NCBI GenBank assembly: GCA_005116745.1
Contig: SWDS01000010.1
Location: 550,106-614,105, forward strand
Source: Nitrospira sp.
GTDB taxonomy: Bacteria; Nitrospirota; Nitrospiria; Nitrospirales; Nitrospiraceae
DNA length: 64,000 bases
Reading direction: 5' to 3'
The notes under the pieces: model-generated
The model's database searches: none
Seen by the model: only the letters and a program-made list of their open reading frames with translations
Told to the model about the DNA's origin: nothing
Made by a program: the position numbers and the translations under genes
Shown: in pieces, positions 51,301-60,757 of the stretch
How positions within the stretch are numbered: position 1 is the first letter of the stretch
Layout: every line of letters starts with the position of its first letter

Positions 51301-53403
51301 ATGAGCGTGACGGAACAGCAGACGCGAAATTTCACACCAACCAGCCGCCTCCACAGTGGGCCTGGTGCCCAAAAGAATACTGAGCAGGCAAAGGTGCCGC
51401 CAGGCAAGACGTGGCTCTGGTTCGTCCTCATCCTGCTCGCCAACTTCTTGGTCAGCCGGTTTCTGATCCCGAGCCCGGACGCGCCGGGGACCGTGTCCTA
51501 TACCTTCTTTAAGCAGGAAGTGGGGAAGCACAACGTTGCGGCGATCTACAGTCAGGGGGACACCATCACGGGCCGCTTCACGGCAGCGCTCACCTATCCG
51601 CCGGTGGGCGAAAAGGGTACGGCGTCGAGTGGCGAGGTCAAAACCACAGACGAGCGTGGTGCGGTCTCCGGCAGCGCGCCGAAACCCATCAGTGTCTTCA
51701 CGACTACCTTGCCCTCTTTCGTAGACCCAAGCTTGGAACAATTTTTAATCACGAACGGGGTCGAGATCAGTGCGAAACCTATTGAAGAAGGTGGGAACCC
51801 ATGGGCGACGATCTTTTTTAGCTTCGGCCCAGGCCTACTCTTCATCGGCTTTTATATCTGGCTCTTCCGTCGGGCTGCGCAGCAAGGCGGCGGCATGATG
51901 GGCGGAGGACTGATGGGCATGGGCAAGAGCAGAGCCCGCCGCTATGACCAGGAGCAAACTGCGAAGGTCACCTTCGAGGATGTTGCCGGCATCGACGAAG
52001 CTGAAAACGAGCTGATCGAGATCGTGGACTTTCTCAAAGATACCAAGAAGTACACCCGTCTCGGAGGGACGGCTCCAAAAGGCGTGCTGCTGGTGGGCGC
52101 GCCGGGGACCGGGAAAACGCTGCTCGCAAAAGCTGTGGCAGGAGAGGCGGGGGTGCCCTTCTTCTCGATGAGCGCCGCGGAGTTTGTGGAAATGATCGTA
52201 GGCGTAGGCGCAGCGCGGGTACGAGATCTCTTCAAAGAGGCGCGCGAGAATGCCCCTGCGATTGTGTTCATCGACGAGCTCGATGCCATCGGGCGCGCAC
52301 GCGGGCAGGTGGCAATTGGCGGATCCAGTGAGCAGGAACAAACCTTGAATCAGATCTTGACCGAAATGGACGGGTTCTCGAGTCGGCAAGGCATCATCGT
52401 CTTGGCGGCAACCAACCAGCCGGACGTCTTAGACAAAGCGCTCCTGCGACCCGGGCGCTTCGACAGGCGCGTCGTGGTGAATCTCCCAGACCGGACAGGA
52501 CGAGAGGCGATCCTGAAAGTCCATACCCGCCATGTCCCGCTCGCGAACGACGCCATACTGGGAAACCTGGCAGCAATGACGCCGGGGCTCTCAGGGGCCG
52601 ACCTGAAGAATCTCGTCAATGAGGCCGCATTACTGGGAGCTCGCCGCGACCAACAAGAGGTCCGCCACAAGGACTTCCTCGACGCGCTCGAGAAGATCGT
52701 GCTCGGCCCAGAACGCCCGATACTCATGAGCCGGTCGGACCGAGAACGGATCGCCTACCATGAGGGTGGACATGCCATCCTCGGTCTCGTGGTCCCTGGC
52801 GCCGATCCAGTGAACCGGGTCACGATCGTGCCACGCGGGCAGGCTCTCGGCGTCACCTATCAGCGCCCCGACAGCGACCGCTACAACTATCCGGAAGCCT
52901 ATTTACGCGCGAAGATTGTTGGCATGCTGGGAGGGCGGGCAGCCGAGGAAATTGTCTACGGGACCAGGACCACGGGGGCCGAAAACGACATTGAGCAAGC
53001 CTCCGGGCTCGCCCGCCGAATGGTCACGCGTTGGGGCATGAGTGACCGGCTTGGCCTCGTACAGCTCGCGCCAAGGGAAAACCCCTACCTGAGCGGCCTA
53101 AACGGGTACGGAGATGCGAGGCCGTTCAGCGAGGAGACGGCTCAAGTCATCGACGCCGAAGTGCTCAAGATTATCGGCGAGAGCTACGACGAGGCCCGGC
53201 GACTTCTCAGTGCGCATCGTAAGCAACTTGATGTGCTTGCCGAAGCCTTGCTCGCTCGCGAGACCCTCAACGAACAGGAGATTCTCGATGTGACGGGGCT
53301 CCCTCATGCGCCGGCCCTAGAGACTGGAATGTTGCCTCACCCCGGCGCTGGCAGCAGGAGTGCTGACTCCTCCCGTGAGGAGTCAGCAGCGCGACTATCA
53401 TAG
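51301..53403 (+). CDS. ftsH: ATP-dependent zinc metalloprotease FtsH
   Basis: The 700-residue protein has membrane helices at about 37-55 and 166-188 around a periplasmic domain. The AAA+ domain has Walker A GAPGTGKT at 266-273, Walker [13 protein letters not shown], and the second region of homology with [19 protein letters not shown]. The peptidase domain carries the zinc site HEGGH at 487-491 (usual form HEAGH) and the third ligand Asp in ENDIEQAS. It degrades misfolded membrane proteins and selected cytosolic proteins. The extended N-terminus and long linker after helix 2 ([13 protein letters not shown]) are normal variants. A second ftsH copy elsewhere is common in such bacteria. Confidence 0.96.
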   Translation: MSVTEQQTRNFTPTSRLHSGPGAQKNTEQAKVPPGKTWLWFVLILLANFLVSRFLIPSPDAPGTVSYTFFKQEVGKHNVAAIYSQGDTITGRFTAALTYPPVGEKGTASSGEVKTTDERGAVSGSAPKPISVFTTTLPSFVDPSLEQFLITNGVEISAKPIEEGGNPWATIFFSFGPGLLFIGFYIWLFRRAAQQGGGMMGGGLMGMGKSRARRYDQEQTAKVTFEDVAGIDEAENELIEIVDFLKDTKKYTRLGGTAPKGVLLVGAPGTGKTLLAKAVAGEAGVPFFSMSAAEFVEMIVGVGAARVRDLFKEARENAPAIVFIDELDAIGRARGQVAIGGSSEQEQTLNQILTEMDGFSSRQGIIVLAATNQPDVLDKALLRPGRFDRRVVVNLPDRTGREAILKVHTRHVPLANDAILGNLAAMTPGLSGADLKNLVNEAALLGARRDQQEVRHKDFLDALEKIVLGPERPILMSRSDRERIAYHEGGHAILGLVVPGADPVNRVTIVPRGQALGVTYQRPDSDRYNYPEAYLRAKIVGMLGGRAAEEIVYGTRTTGAENDIEQASGLARRMVTRWGMSDRLGLVQLAPRENPYLSGLNGYGDARPFSEETAQVIDAEVLKIIGESYDEARRLLSAHRKQLDVLAEALLARETLNEQEILDVTGLPHAPALETGMLPHPGAGSRSADSSREESAARLS
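53361..53388. repeat. Perfect 12-bp inverted repeat inside the 3' end of ftsH
   Basis: TGCTGACTCCTC (53361-53372) and its exact complement (53377-53388) flank a four-base loop, within the last 15 codons of ftsH. No T-run follows. It may terminate or stabilise the transcript, or be a mobile palindrome that was accommodated in the coding sequence. Confidence 0.65.
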
Positions 53404-53451
53404 AACAACGGACCGAGATCCACGGTGAGGGTCGGACCGAAGGAGGGTTGC

Positions 53452-53529
53452 ATGCCACGTCTTCGTCACACCATCGAACAGATTCTTGCCAAGCTGCGTG
53501 AGATGGAGATTGGAGAGCAAGTAGCTTAG
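53452..53529 (+). pseudogene. Remnant of an IS3-type transposase OrfA N-terminus
   Basis: A 25-codon frame with a strong AAGGAGGG site encodes LRHTIEQILAKLREMEIGEQ. This resembles the start of IS3-family OrfA proteins (RHTPEQIIxKLREAE type). It stops after 25 codons and no downstream transposase follows, so it is a decayed fragment. It lies just after ftsH. Confidence 0.55.
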
Positions 53530-53608
53530 CTAATGACACCAACGACAATCATATCCTGGTCAGAGTCGGCTGGTGCTGGTGGTATCGGCAATATATAGGT
53601 TATGGATA

Positions 53609-54190
53609 CTAGGCTCCCTGCTTTCCCTTGCCCTTTGCAACCACGGCGACGACCTGAAACAGTTTCTCGACTCGGGCCTTGTATTGATTCATGAATTGCT
53701 CCGTCCACATCTTGTTGTATTCGATGGCGGCACTCTTCTTCATACCTGCATCTTTTTCACCTACAGGGGAGGAATAGTGCGCAATGAGGCGATCCAGTTC
53801 GTCTTCACCGAAACTCCTCGAATAGGCTTGCTTCAAATGGTCGTGGAGGGACTCAACCTGCCCGATTGATTTTCTGATGTCCTGCAAGAATGCGTCAAGA
53901 AGCCGTTCGATTTCCTTCTTTTTTTCACCAGTCAGATTGGAATAGGTGCTCCCGATAGACTTTCTTATTTGTTGCTCATATTCGCTCACATATTTCTGGG
54001 TCAGCGCGTCATATTCCGCCTCGAGCTCCGAGACTCGAATGAGCGTCAGCAGCTTCTCGACCTTGATGGTTTTTGTGTTCTCAAGGGCAGCCGTTTCATC
54101 CACGGCCATCACACCGGAACCAATCGTCACGAGACACCACCACACCACGAGAACAGCTTTCGCATCATGCGTGACCTTGAATTGACGCAT
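53609..54190 (-). CDS. Exported DUF2059-like protein
   Basis: The 193-residue protein starts at ATG 54190 behind AGGTGAGG and has a signal peptide (VLVVWWCLVTIGSGVMA). The mature part is helical. A C-terminal region (LIAHYSSPVGEKDAGMKKSAA, about 135-155) matches the DUF2059 pattern in which a conserved fragment precedes a final helix. DUF2059 proteins are periplasmic and their role is unknown. It is a single minus-strand gene between ftsH and the HExxH gene. Confidence 0.7.
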   Translation of the reverse strand: MRQFKVTHDAKAVLVVWWCLVTIGSGVMAVDETAALENTKTIKVEKLLTLIRVSELEAEYDALTQKYVSEYEQQIRKSIGSTYSNLTGEKKKEIERLLDAFLQDIRKSIGQVESLHDHLKQAYSRSFGEDELDRLIAHYSSPVGEKDAGMKKSAAIEYNKMWTEQFMNQYKARVEKLFQVVAVVAKGKGKQGA

Positions 54191-54408
54191 AGTCCTCACC
54201 TCTTACCGTCGAGTCTACATCGTACAAACCGATCGTCAAGGAATATAGAATGTTCGATCGTCAGGCGTCGCTCAACTCTCCAGGCATAGGGCCTGGGGAT
54301 GGAAGCTAATCAATAGGATGGTCCGTTACATCCGCTCACCGATGTGAGATGGCGCTATTGCCTGCTCCTCTTTTTCAGTGAAAGAACAGACGATAGAATC
54401 AAGGTGGA

Positions 54409-55974
54409 TTAAGTTGGACGCAATCGCATCGGCCCATAGGCTTGGCGGGCTTGTTGAAGTTCTGTACTGTGTTTCCGCAGGGCCGATCTAAACACTGAAC
54501 GAGACACTTCGCGCTTGAATCGCTCACTTTCACGCTCGACATGCTCAATTGCTTCGGTGAGCTGCACGACCAATCGCCGGCCTGAACCGGTGAGCCACCC
54601 GAGATGGTGATCCGCATAGTGCAGGTCTTGGAGCGAGTACCGGACAGAAGCGACTTCTTCCAGACAGCGAAATCGAGCCCGTTGCAAGTCTCGCTGTGTC
54701 AGACCAACCTGTTTCCATCTCGCCGCCCCGCCTCGACCCGTAGCCCAGGACGAAAGCCGCTGGAATAAGAGCGCACCCATGGTGAACGTGAACGTGGCGT
54801 GAAGAATGCCCCGAAGTGGACGTAGGCTCCGTCGCCACGGCGAGTAAAAGATCTGCTGATTGTGGTCCCCACGGTACATGACATGTTTTCGCAACAGGAG
54901 ATTCAAATGGTGATGGCTATTCTCATGGATCAGGTCATCAATCAGATCCAGGTTGCCCCGATCAAAACAGTTAATGAACGACAGTCCCGGGCGATGCCGA
55001 TAGCTGAAACTGACCACCCCCTTCGCCTGAAGCGGAATAACGCGAGAAGTGAGTACGGCTAGGAGCGCATGTCCCTCTGGCCAAGCCAGCTGGATGGTCT
55101 GCCACGCGCAGGTGATCCGTTCGACCTGTCGTTGATCGGTCGGTTTCACTGTTCTTGGCTGGCGATTCTTCCCATAGACAAGAGTCGGCCCAACGGTGAT
55201 GGAATCGTCGCCGCTAGAAGGCACAACGATTGGTGGATGGTACGCCCACTGCCAGCGTCCTACTCCTCCCCCATCCGACCAGATTGGCGACACCACCTTA
55301 CCGGCCTTCAACGTGATGCTGGTGGACTCCACTCGAAACAAGACACGTCCTTCCGATTGGCGTAACAGTCGTGGCACTTCTTTGGGCGCCTGGCACCAGG
55401 CTCCCGAGATATCAACGGAGACGGTTCCTGCAATTTCGCTACGCTCGAAATTGTTAGAGAGCATTCCTGATACATCCCACCGCTTCATCTTCCGCTGACG
55501 GAGCCACTTCACCGCCACAGCCGGATCGAGCCAGAGGGCCTCCCGGGTCAATTCCTGTGCCAATCTCTGGCACAGCGCGAACAGGCGCTTCTCCAATCCA
55601 CGCACATGAGGTTGGCCCGTGGGAAAGAGGTCATCCAGATAGCCATGCTCAAAAAACTTCTCCTGACATTCGTTCAACAATTGTGCTGCAAACTCTGGCA
55701 GATCCTGCTCACTCTGTAGCTGACGGAGCACATCTAAGAGATACACGAGGTCATTCAGCGTCTCGATCCATCCGACGACTTTCCAGTTGGAATAGGCCTT
55801 CGGCTGAAGGCTGGAATGGAGGCTGTCAAAGAAGCCAGTCGGAAGCCCCAATTCTCTGGCCAGATCAGCATGGTGGGCATGCACTTCTTGGCACAGATCG
55901 ACAAACAACCGCCGCATTGAGAGGCGAAATTCATCCCGTAATTGCGCAAGTCGCTGTGAATCGAGAAGGAGCAT
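54409..55974 (-). CDS. HExxH-type protein, putative 2OG-dependent peptide beta-hydroxylase family
   Basis: From the ATG at 55974 the protein has 521 residues. The diagnostic part is LIHENSHHHLNLLL, with HExxH near 350-354, followed by the phrase RSLRPLRGILHATFTF that should supply a third ligand His. This spacing matches the HExxH family (TIGR04267 type), whose members have been described as 2-oxoglutarate-dependent beta-hydroxylases of ribosomal peptides, rather than as metalloproteases. The N-terminal 300 residues are helical with several Trp. The frame stays open to 56718, but this overlaps the NFACT gene and is not plausible coding. The precise start is uncertain because no good ribosome site precedes 55974. 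No radical SAM partner is adjacent. Confidence 0.72.
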   Translation of the reverse strand: MLLLDSQRLAQLRDEFRLSMRRLFVDLCQEVHAHHADLARELGLPTGFFDSLHSSLQPKAYSNWKVVGWIETLNDLVYLLDVLRQLQSEQDLPEFAAQLLNECQEKFFEHGYLDDLFPTGQPHVRGLEKRLFALCQRLAQELTREALWLDPAVAVKWLRQRKMKRWDVSGMLSNNFERSEIAGTVSVDISGAWCQAPKEVPRLLRQSEGRVLFRVESTSITLKAGKVVSPIWSDGGGVGRWQWAYHPPIVVPSSGDDSITVGPTLVYGKNRQPRTVKPTDQRQVERITCAWQTIQLAWPEGHALLAVLTSRVIPLQAKGVVSFSYRHRPGLSFINCFDRGNLDLIDDLIHENSHHHLNLLLRKHVMYRGDHNQQIFYSPWRRSLRPLRGILHATFTFTMGALLFQRLSSWATGRGGAARWKQVGLTQRDLQRARFRCLEEVASVRYSLQDLHYADHHLGWLTGSGRRLVVQLTEAIEHVERESERFKREVSRSVFRSALRKHSTELQQARQAYGPMRLRPT

Positions 55975-56158
55975 GGTGAAATGAGTATCCAAAAGATGCT
56001 GGAGGAACTCTAGCGTAGCGGGAGAGTGAGCGCAAGCGAGAGGCCAGACAGCGATGCCACGCTGCAGTGGCGATGCAGCCCAGCCGCTTCTTCTGGCCCC
56101 TACGCCGCCTGGGGAAATCGCGAGAATAGCTGAGCGGTTTGTGATGATGCCAGAAACC

Positions 56159-56254
56159 TTACTGACACTCTTGCGGGTTTTTATGGCAGATCGTACAGTG
56201 CGGACGGAAGAAGTGCACACAGTATGTGCCCAGATTGTTCTCACGCGACCACAT
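56159..56254 (-). CDS. Candidate 31-residue Cys-rich peptide upstream of the HExxH gene
   Basis: A 31-codon frame begins at ATG 56254 on the same strand as the HExxH gene, about 185 bases upstream of it. The product has four cysteines (Cys12, 20, 23, 30), four His/Phe-rich residues between them, and a CTICHKNPQEC end. Its position, between the divergent NFACT start and the HExxH gene, is where a modified peptide precursor would lie. Against it: no ribosome site, and CxxCH could also be chance or a heme-binding motif. This is a candidate only. Confidence 0.3.
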   Translation of the reverse strand: MWSRENNLGTYCVHFFRPHCTICHKNPQECQ

Positions 56255-56298
56255 CGAGGCGCGGTGAGACGACAGGCCGACGATGGGATGGACTCCTC

Positions 56299-57726
56299 AT
56301 GTTGACGGTATCGGATGTGACAGAGGTACTGACGGAGATTTCCCCTCTCCTTCGTGGTGGCTGGATTCAGAAGATTCAGCAGCCCACAGACCATACCGTG
56401 GTGCTGGACGTGCGCATACCGGGACAGACCCATCGACTGTTGCTTTCCTGCCAACCAGACACCGCTCGCGTGCACCTCACTACCCACTCGCCAGTCAATC
56501 CTCCAACACCTCCACCGTTCTGCCAGTTTCTCAGAGCCCATGTCCAAGGAGCGAGGATCGACGATATTCATCAGATTGGGAATGACCGTATCGTTGAATT
56601 GCAGATTACTGGGAAAGAAGGCGCGCACAGTATCGTATGCGAATTGACCGGCAACAAGGCAAACATCCTGGTCCTTGATGCCGAACGCCGCGTACTGAGA
56701 GAGCTCTCTCGTCAACACACGCGCGCCGGACAGGCCTATGCCTCACCACCTCAACGCAACGCCGCCCGCGATACGGTGCCCAGCCGTTTCGCACGTACGA
56801 GCGGAGGCATGCTCCCTGTTTCAGAAGCAATCGATGCGCATTACCGCAAACAGGAAACCTCACGAGCCGCCGACCGGATACAAGAAGACCGTCTGCGCGT
56901 CCTCAAGAAAACCCTCAAGAAAGAGCAGCGACTCATTGCGGCCTGGCGGAACGACCTCTCACGAGCTACCGCCTATCACGACTATGCCCGGTATGGAGAA
57001 TTGATCAAGGCCAATCTCAGTACGATCACGAAGGGAGCCGATCGTATGGAGATGACAGATTACTTCGATGACAAGCTCCCCACCATCACGATTCCGCTCG
57101 ACCCGATAAAATCAGCCCAGGGCAATATGGACGACTACTTTCGAAAACACCGCAAATATCTTGCCGCTGAGCGTGAACTCAAGCCGCGTATCGAGCGCGC
57201 CGAACATGGTCTCGAAAAGCTGCGCCAGGAGCTCACGCATATCGAGCAAGGAAGCTGGACCCCACCCGCCGTACCTCCTGCACGTCTGAACATGGCCGTC
57301 CACAAGGAACTTCGCACCACTGATCAGCGCCGTGGCCCGTTCCGTCGGTTTACCTCGACTGACGGGATGCCGATCTTTGTCGGACGCAACGCTCGAGAGA
57401 ATGACGAGCTGACGTTTGGGCTGGCCAAGAGCGACGATCTCTGGTTACATGCTCGAGGGACGCCTGGATCGCACGTCGTTGTTCGATTAGGAAAGGGGAC
57501 AGATCCTCCGCCGGAAACACTTCGCGACGCAGCAACCCTGGCCCTGCTCTACAGCGATCTGAAGAAAAGCGGCAAAGGCGAAGTCATCTACACGCGGCGC
57601 AAGTGGGTCAAGAAAGCGAAGGGACAGGCGCCAGGTGCGGTGATCGTGACTCAAGAGAAATCGCTGCACATCAGTCTCGACAAGACCAGACTTGAATTAC
57701 TCAAAAGTCGAAAGAGCCAGGAGTAA
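56299..57726 (+). CDS. NFACT family protein (Rqc2/FbpA-like)
   Basis: The 475-residue protein has an N-terminal NFACT-N domain (VTEVLTEISPLLRGGWIQKIQ, CELTGNKANILVLDAERRVL), a coiled-coil middle (about 180-340) and the NFACT-R domain. That last domain shows SDDLWLHARGTPGSHVVVR, then ALLYSDLKKSGKGEVIYTRRKWVKKAKG. The bacterial RqcH homologue binds stalled large ribosomal subunits and adds Ala tails. The conserved D-x-W-x-H-A-R-x-x-P-G-S-H motif is intact. Shorter members can be incomplete, but this one has both domains. The ATG at 56299 is preferred over 56224. It is divergent from the HExxH gene. Confidence 0.88.
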   Translation: MLTVSDVTEVLTEISPLLRGGWIQKIQQPTDHTVVLDVRIPGQTHRLLLSCQPDTARVHLTTHSPVNPPTPPPFCQFLRAHVQGARIDDIHQIGNDRIVELQITGKEGAHSIVCELTGNKANILVLDAERRVLRELSRQHTRAGQAYASPPQRNAARDTVPSRFARTSGGMLPVSEAIDAHYRKQETSRAADRIQEDRLRVLKKTLKKEQRLIAAWRNDLSRATAYHDYARYGELIKANLSTITKGADRMEMTDYFDDKLPTITIPLDPIKSAQGNMDDYFRKHRKYLAAERELKPRIERAEHGLEKLRQELTHIEQGSWTPPAVPPARLNMAVHKELRTTDQRRGPFRRFTSTDGMPIFVGRNARENDELTFGLAKSDDLWLHARGTPGSHVVVRLGKGTDPPPETLRDAATLALLYSDLKKSGKGEVIYTRRKWVKKAKGQAPGAVIVTQEKSLHISLDKTRLELLKSRKSQE

Positions 57727-57915
57727 CTGCTCAATCCTCGCCAATTTCTCACTCTTCAGTTCCAATACTACGACCTCAACCTATGCACACTGTGGTGCCG
57801 TAGCCCTGCTGCCATGATCGGCGCCTATTTTTTCATTGGTATGATCAGGTACGATTGCTTCAGCTCCATTGGATTGGAGTTTTCCACTTAATCACCGCGA
57901 GTCGGAGACCATACG

Positions 57916-59046
57916 GTGAATTATGTCGCGCTCAAGATGCTCTTTGGTGATCGCGCTAAATACCTCATGCTGCTCTGCGGCTTAACCTTCGCCGTGATGC
58001 TGATCGTTCAACAGGGTTCTATTTTCTGGGGCCTTATGATGTGGTCTCAAGCCAACATCACCAATCTCAATGTACCGATCTGGGTCACGGATCCTGGTAT
58101 TGCGCAAGTAGATGAAGTAAAGCCCATCGCCAGCACAGCGGTCGATCGCGTCAGAAGCATTGACGGTGTGGAATGGGCCGTACCACTGTACAAGGGGCTC
58201 CTCCGAGCCCGCCTGGCCAATGGGGACTATCATCAGATCACCTTAACCGGACTCGAATCAGCCACATTGATCGGACGTCCCGCCGAAGTTCTAGAAGGCC
58301 GGTTCGAAGACATTCTACAACCAGATGCCGTAGTCCTGGATCAGTGGGCTGTAGAACGAATGGGCGGTCCGACAGTTGTCACGGTGGGTACCATCTTTGA
58401 GTTGAACGACAAACTTGCCCGCGTCGTGGCGATTGCAAAAATCCAGAAGAGCTTCACGAATATCCCCGTCGTATATACCACCTATGAACGCGCGGTCCGC
58501 TATGTTCCGCGCGAGCGCCGTACGCTTTCTTACGTGCTGGCAAAAGCCAAGGATGGTGTTCCAGTTGCAGACGTGATCCAACGCATCCGTACCCAGACCG
58601 GTCTGGGCGCATTCACCGAGGAAGACTTCGGATGGAAAACAATCCTATGGGTGCTCAAAAACACCGGCATCGGTATCAATTTTGGCACGACGATTCTGCT
58701 GGGATTCATCGTCGGGATGGCGATTGCAGGACAAACATTCTATCTGTTCACAGTCGAAAATCTCCGCCAGTTCGGCGCCCTCAAAGCCATGGGCGCTTCG
58801 ACATTTACGCTGGCCAGGATGATTCTCTTGCAAGCCTTTACCGTGGGACTCACCGGCTACGGAGTCGGGATAGGACTCGCCACCGTGTTCGGATATCTGA
58901 CGGCTAGTGGTGGCGGACTGCCGTTCGCCGAGACCTGGCAGTTGCTGCTCCTGGTTCTCGTCGCCCTCCTCGTTATCTGCACATTTTCAGCTTTAATCAG
59001 CATCATTAAACTCGCTCGGCTAGAACCGGCGATTGTCTTTCGGTGA
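57916..59046 (+). CDS. devC: DevC-like ABC transporter permease (FtsX family)
   Basis: The 376-residue permease starts with GTG and the family opening NYVALKMLFGDRAKYLMLLCG, including helix 1. A large periplasmic loop (about 45-240) follows, then three helices (GTTILLGFIVGMAIAGQTFYL, LLQAFTVGLTGYGVGIGL, LLLLVLVALLVICTF). This is the MacB/DevC arrangement. In cyanobacteria DevBCA with TolC exports heterocyst glycolipids. The start of devA overlaps its stop by four bases. The exported compound here is unknown. Confidence 0.85.
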   Translation: MNYVALKMLFGDRAKYLMLLCGLTFAVMLIVQQGSIFWGLMMWSQANITNLNVPIWVTDPGIAQVDEVKPIASTAVDRVRSIDGVEWAVPLYKGLLRARLANGDYHQITLTGLESATLIGRPAEVLEGRFEDILQPDAVVLDQWAVERMGGPTVVTVGTIFELNDKLARVVAIAKIQKSFTNIPVVYTTYERAVRYVPRERRTLSYVLAKAKDGVPVADVIQRIRTQTGLGAFTEEDFGWKTILWVLKNTGIGINFGTTILLGFIVGMAIAGQTFYLFTVENLRQFGALKAMGASTFTLARMILLQAFTVGLTGYGVGIGLATVFGYLTASGGGLPFAETWQLLLLVLVALLVICTFSALISIIKLARLEPAIVFR

Positions 59047-59771
59047 GCAACATGAACGACGACACACAACCAGCGGCTGTCCGCGCACGCGGTATCGTGA
59101 AGTCGTTTGGTGCCGGTGATACGCAGGTCACGGTACTCAAAGGCATCGACCTCGATATTTATCTCGGCGAGCTCCTGTTACTCGTCGGTGAATCAGGGGG
59201 AGGAAAAACCACGCTCCTGTCAGCTATCGCTGGCATTCTCGACATCGATGACGGTGACATCGACGTGCTCGGTGTACCGCTGAGCGCACTGCCACCTGGT
59301 CAACGCACGAGGTTCCGAGGTCAAACGATGGGATTCATCTACCAACAATTCAATCTTCTTCCCGCACTGACCGCCGAGGAGAATGTGGCAGTACCGCTCT
59401 TGATCCAGAAGATTAGACGCCCTGAGGCCCTGCGTCGAGCACGCGCGATGCTCGACCGTGTCGGTCTTGGGGACCGAGTGAATTTCCTACCCAAGAACCT
59501 CTCGGGTGGGCAGCAGCAACGCGTCGCGATCGCCAGAGCCCTGGTCAACGAACCGCGCTTGCTTATTTGTGATGAACCAACTGCGGCGCTGGATGGGCCG
59601 AATGGGCAGAAAATCATGGAACTGCTGCGGGAAGTGGGGCGATCCCGAGATCGCTGCGTCATCGTGGTTACACACGACAGCCGTATCTTCCACTTCGGCG
59701 ACCGGATGGCTAATTTGACGGATGGACGCATTACGAACATCGAGCAAATTCAGCAGGAAGGAACCGTATGA
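59043..59771 (+). CDS. devA: DevA/LolD-like ABC transporter ATPase
   Basis: The 242-residue ATPase has Walker A GESGGGKT at 49-56, the signature LSGGQQQRVAIARAL, Walker B LLICDEPTAALD and H-loop VVTHDSR. It belongs to the LolD/MacB/DevA group. Translation starts at GTG 59043, overlapping devC (GTGA); an ATG three codons later is an alternative. It energises export through DevC. Confidence 0.92.
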   Translation: MSNMNDDTQPAAVRARGIVKSFGAGDTQVTVLKGIDLDIYLGELLLLVGESGGGKTTLLSAIAGILDIDDGDIDVLGVPLSALPPGQRTRFRGQTMGFIYQQFNLLPALTAEENVAVPLLIQKIRRPEALRRARAMLDRVGLGDRVNFLPKNLSGGQQQRVAIARALVNEPRLLICDEPTAALDGPNGQKIMELLREVGRSRDRCVIVVTHDSRIFHFGDRMANLTDGRITNIEQIQQEGTV

Positions 59772-60757
59772 TCGTCATGAAACGAATGAGCGTCTGGCTG
59801 GCTCTAGCCGGGGTGGGATTCGCCGCCTGGGTCTTGATGGGCGCCAATAAGAAAGACCCGATGCCTCTGCCGCTCTCGGCCCCGCCTCGATCGCCATACC
59901 AACAGACGGTGGCGGCTTCCGGCATTATTGAAGCGGTGAACGAAAACGTCCGCGTTGCGCCCCCGGTCGCCGGATTGGTTATCAAGGTGTTGGTGAAAGC
60001 CGGCGACCAGGTCATCGAACAGGCTCCGCTATTCCAGCTGGATGATCGAGAACTGCGCGCGCAACTCCTGACCCGTGAAGCCGCTATCCCTCCCCTACAG
60101 GCGCAGCTTGATGAGCAGACATACAAAATCGGCGATCTCGCGACTCAATTACGGCGCCTCCAATCAGTCCACGATGAGCGGGCCGTGAGCGAGGATGATC
60201 TCAAACGCACATGGTACGCGCTTGAGATAGCCAAACGTGGCGCCCAGCGGTTTCAAGCCAACCTCAGACAGGCCATGGCTCAACGAGATGAAGTCACGAT
60301 TCTACTGGATCGACTGACCGTCCGTGCTCCACGGCATGGGACGATTCTTCAAGTCAATATTCGAGCTGGAGAATATGCGACGTTAGGATCGACCGAGCCG
60401 CTGATGTTGTTGGGCGAGACGGAGCAACTGCAAGTCCGTGCCGACATCGACGAAGTGAACGCCCCACTCGTCATGCCACAAGCTGGAGGCACGGCCTCGG
60501 TCAGGTCGTTGGCCGATCGGAAGATCCCCCTGACCTTCGTGCGGATCGAGCCCTATGTGATCCCAAAGCGATCGCTCACAGGCGAGAATACGGAACGAGT
60601 CGACACAAGAGTGCTACAAGTCATCTATCGATTCGAACGCCCGTCCTTCCCAGTCTATGCTGGGCAACAGGTCGATGTGTTCATTGAACGGCGTTCCTCA
60701 AGCACGCCTGCTGGAACACCACCTTCTCCCGTTGTCCCTATGGAGCAGTCGTCGTGA
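59768..60757 (+). CDS. devB: DevB-like periplasmic adaptor (membrane fusion protein)
   Basis: The 329-residue protein has an N-terminal anchor (VWLALAGVGFAAWVLMG), the lipoyl half-motif at about 60-90 (RVAPPVAGLVIKVLVKAGDQV), a coiled-coil hairpin and the second half (RAPRHGTILQVNIRAGEYAT). A beta-barrel domain follows and the Pro/Ser-rich tail is short. It would bridge the inner-membrane ABC pump and the outer-membrane channel. Its start overlaps devA by four bases (ATGA). Confidence 0.88.
   Translation: MIVMKRMSVWLALAGVGFAAWVLMGANKKDPMPLPLSAPPRSPYQQTVAASGIIEAVNENVRVAPPVAGLVIKVLVKAGDQVIEQAPLFQLDDRELRAQLLTREAAIPPLQAQLDEQTYKIGDLATQLRRLQSVHDERAVSEDDLKRTWYALEIAKRGAQRFQANLRQAMAQRDEVTILLDRLTVRAPRHGTILQVNIRAGEYATLGSTEPLMLLGETEQLQVRADIDEVNAPLVMPQAGGTASVRSLADRKIPLTFVRIEPYVIPKRSLTGENTERVDTRVLQVIYRFERPSFPVYAGQQVDVFIERRSSSTPAGTPPSPVVPMEQSS

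Noticed and set aside
55975..56718. N-terminal extension of the HExxH protein frame to 769 codons
   Set aside because: It overlaps the well-supported NFACT gene on the other strand, and the extra sequence is full of Arg, Ser and Cys in a noncoding-like pattern.
57916..60757. Heterocyst glycolipid export in a cyanobacterium
   Set aside because: The remaining gene content shows no cyanobacterial photosynthesis or heterocyst genes. The operon type alone is not specific.
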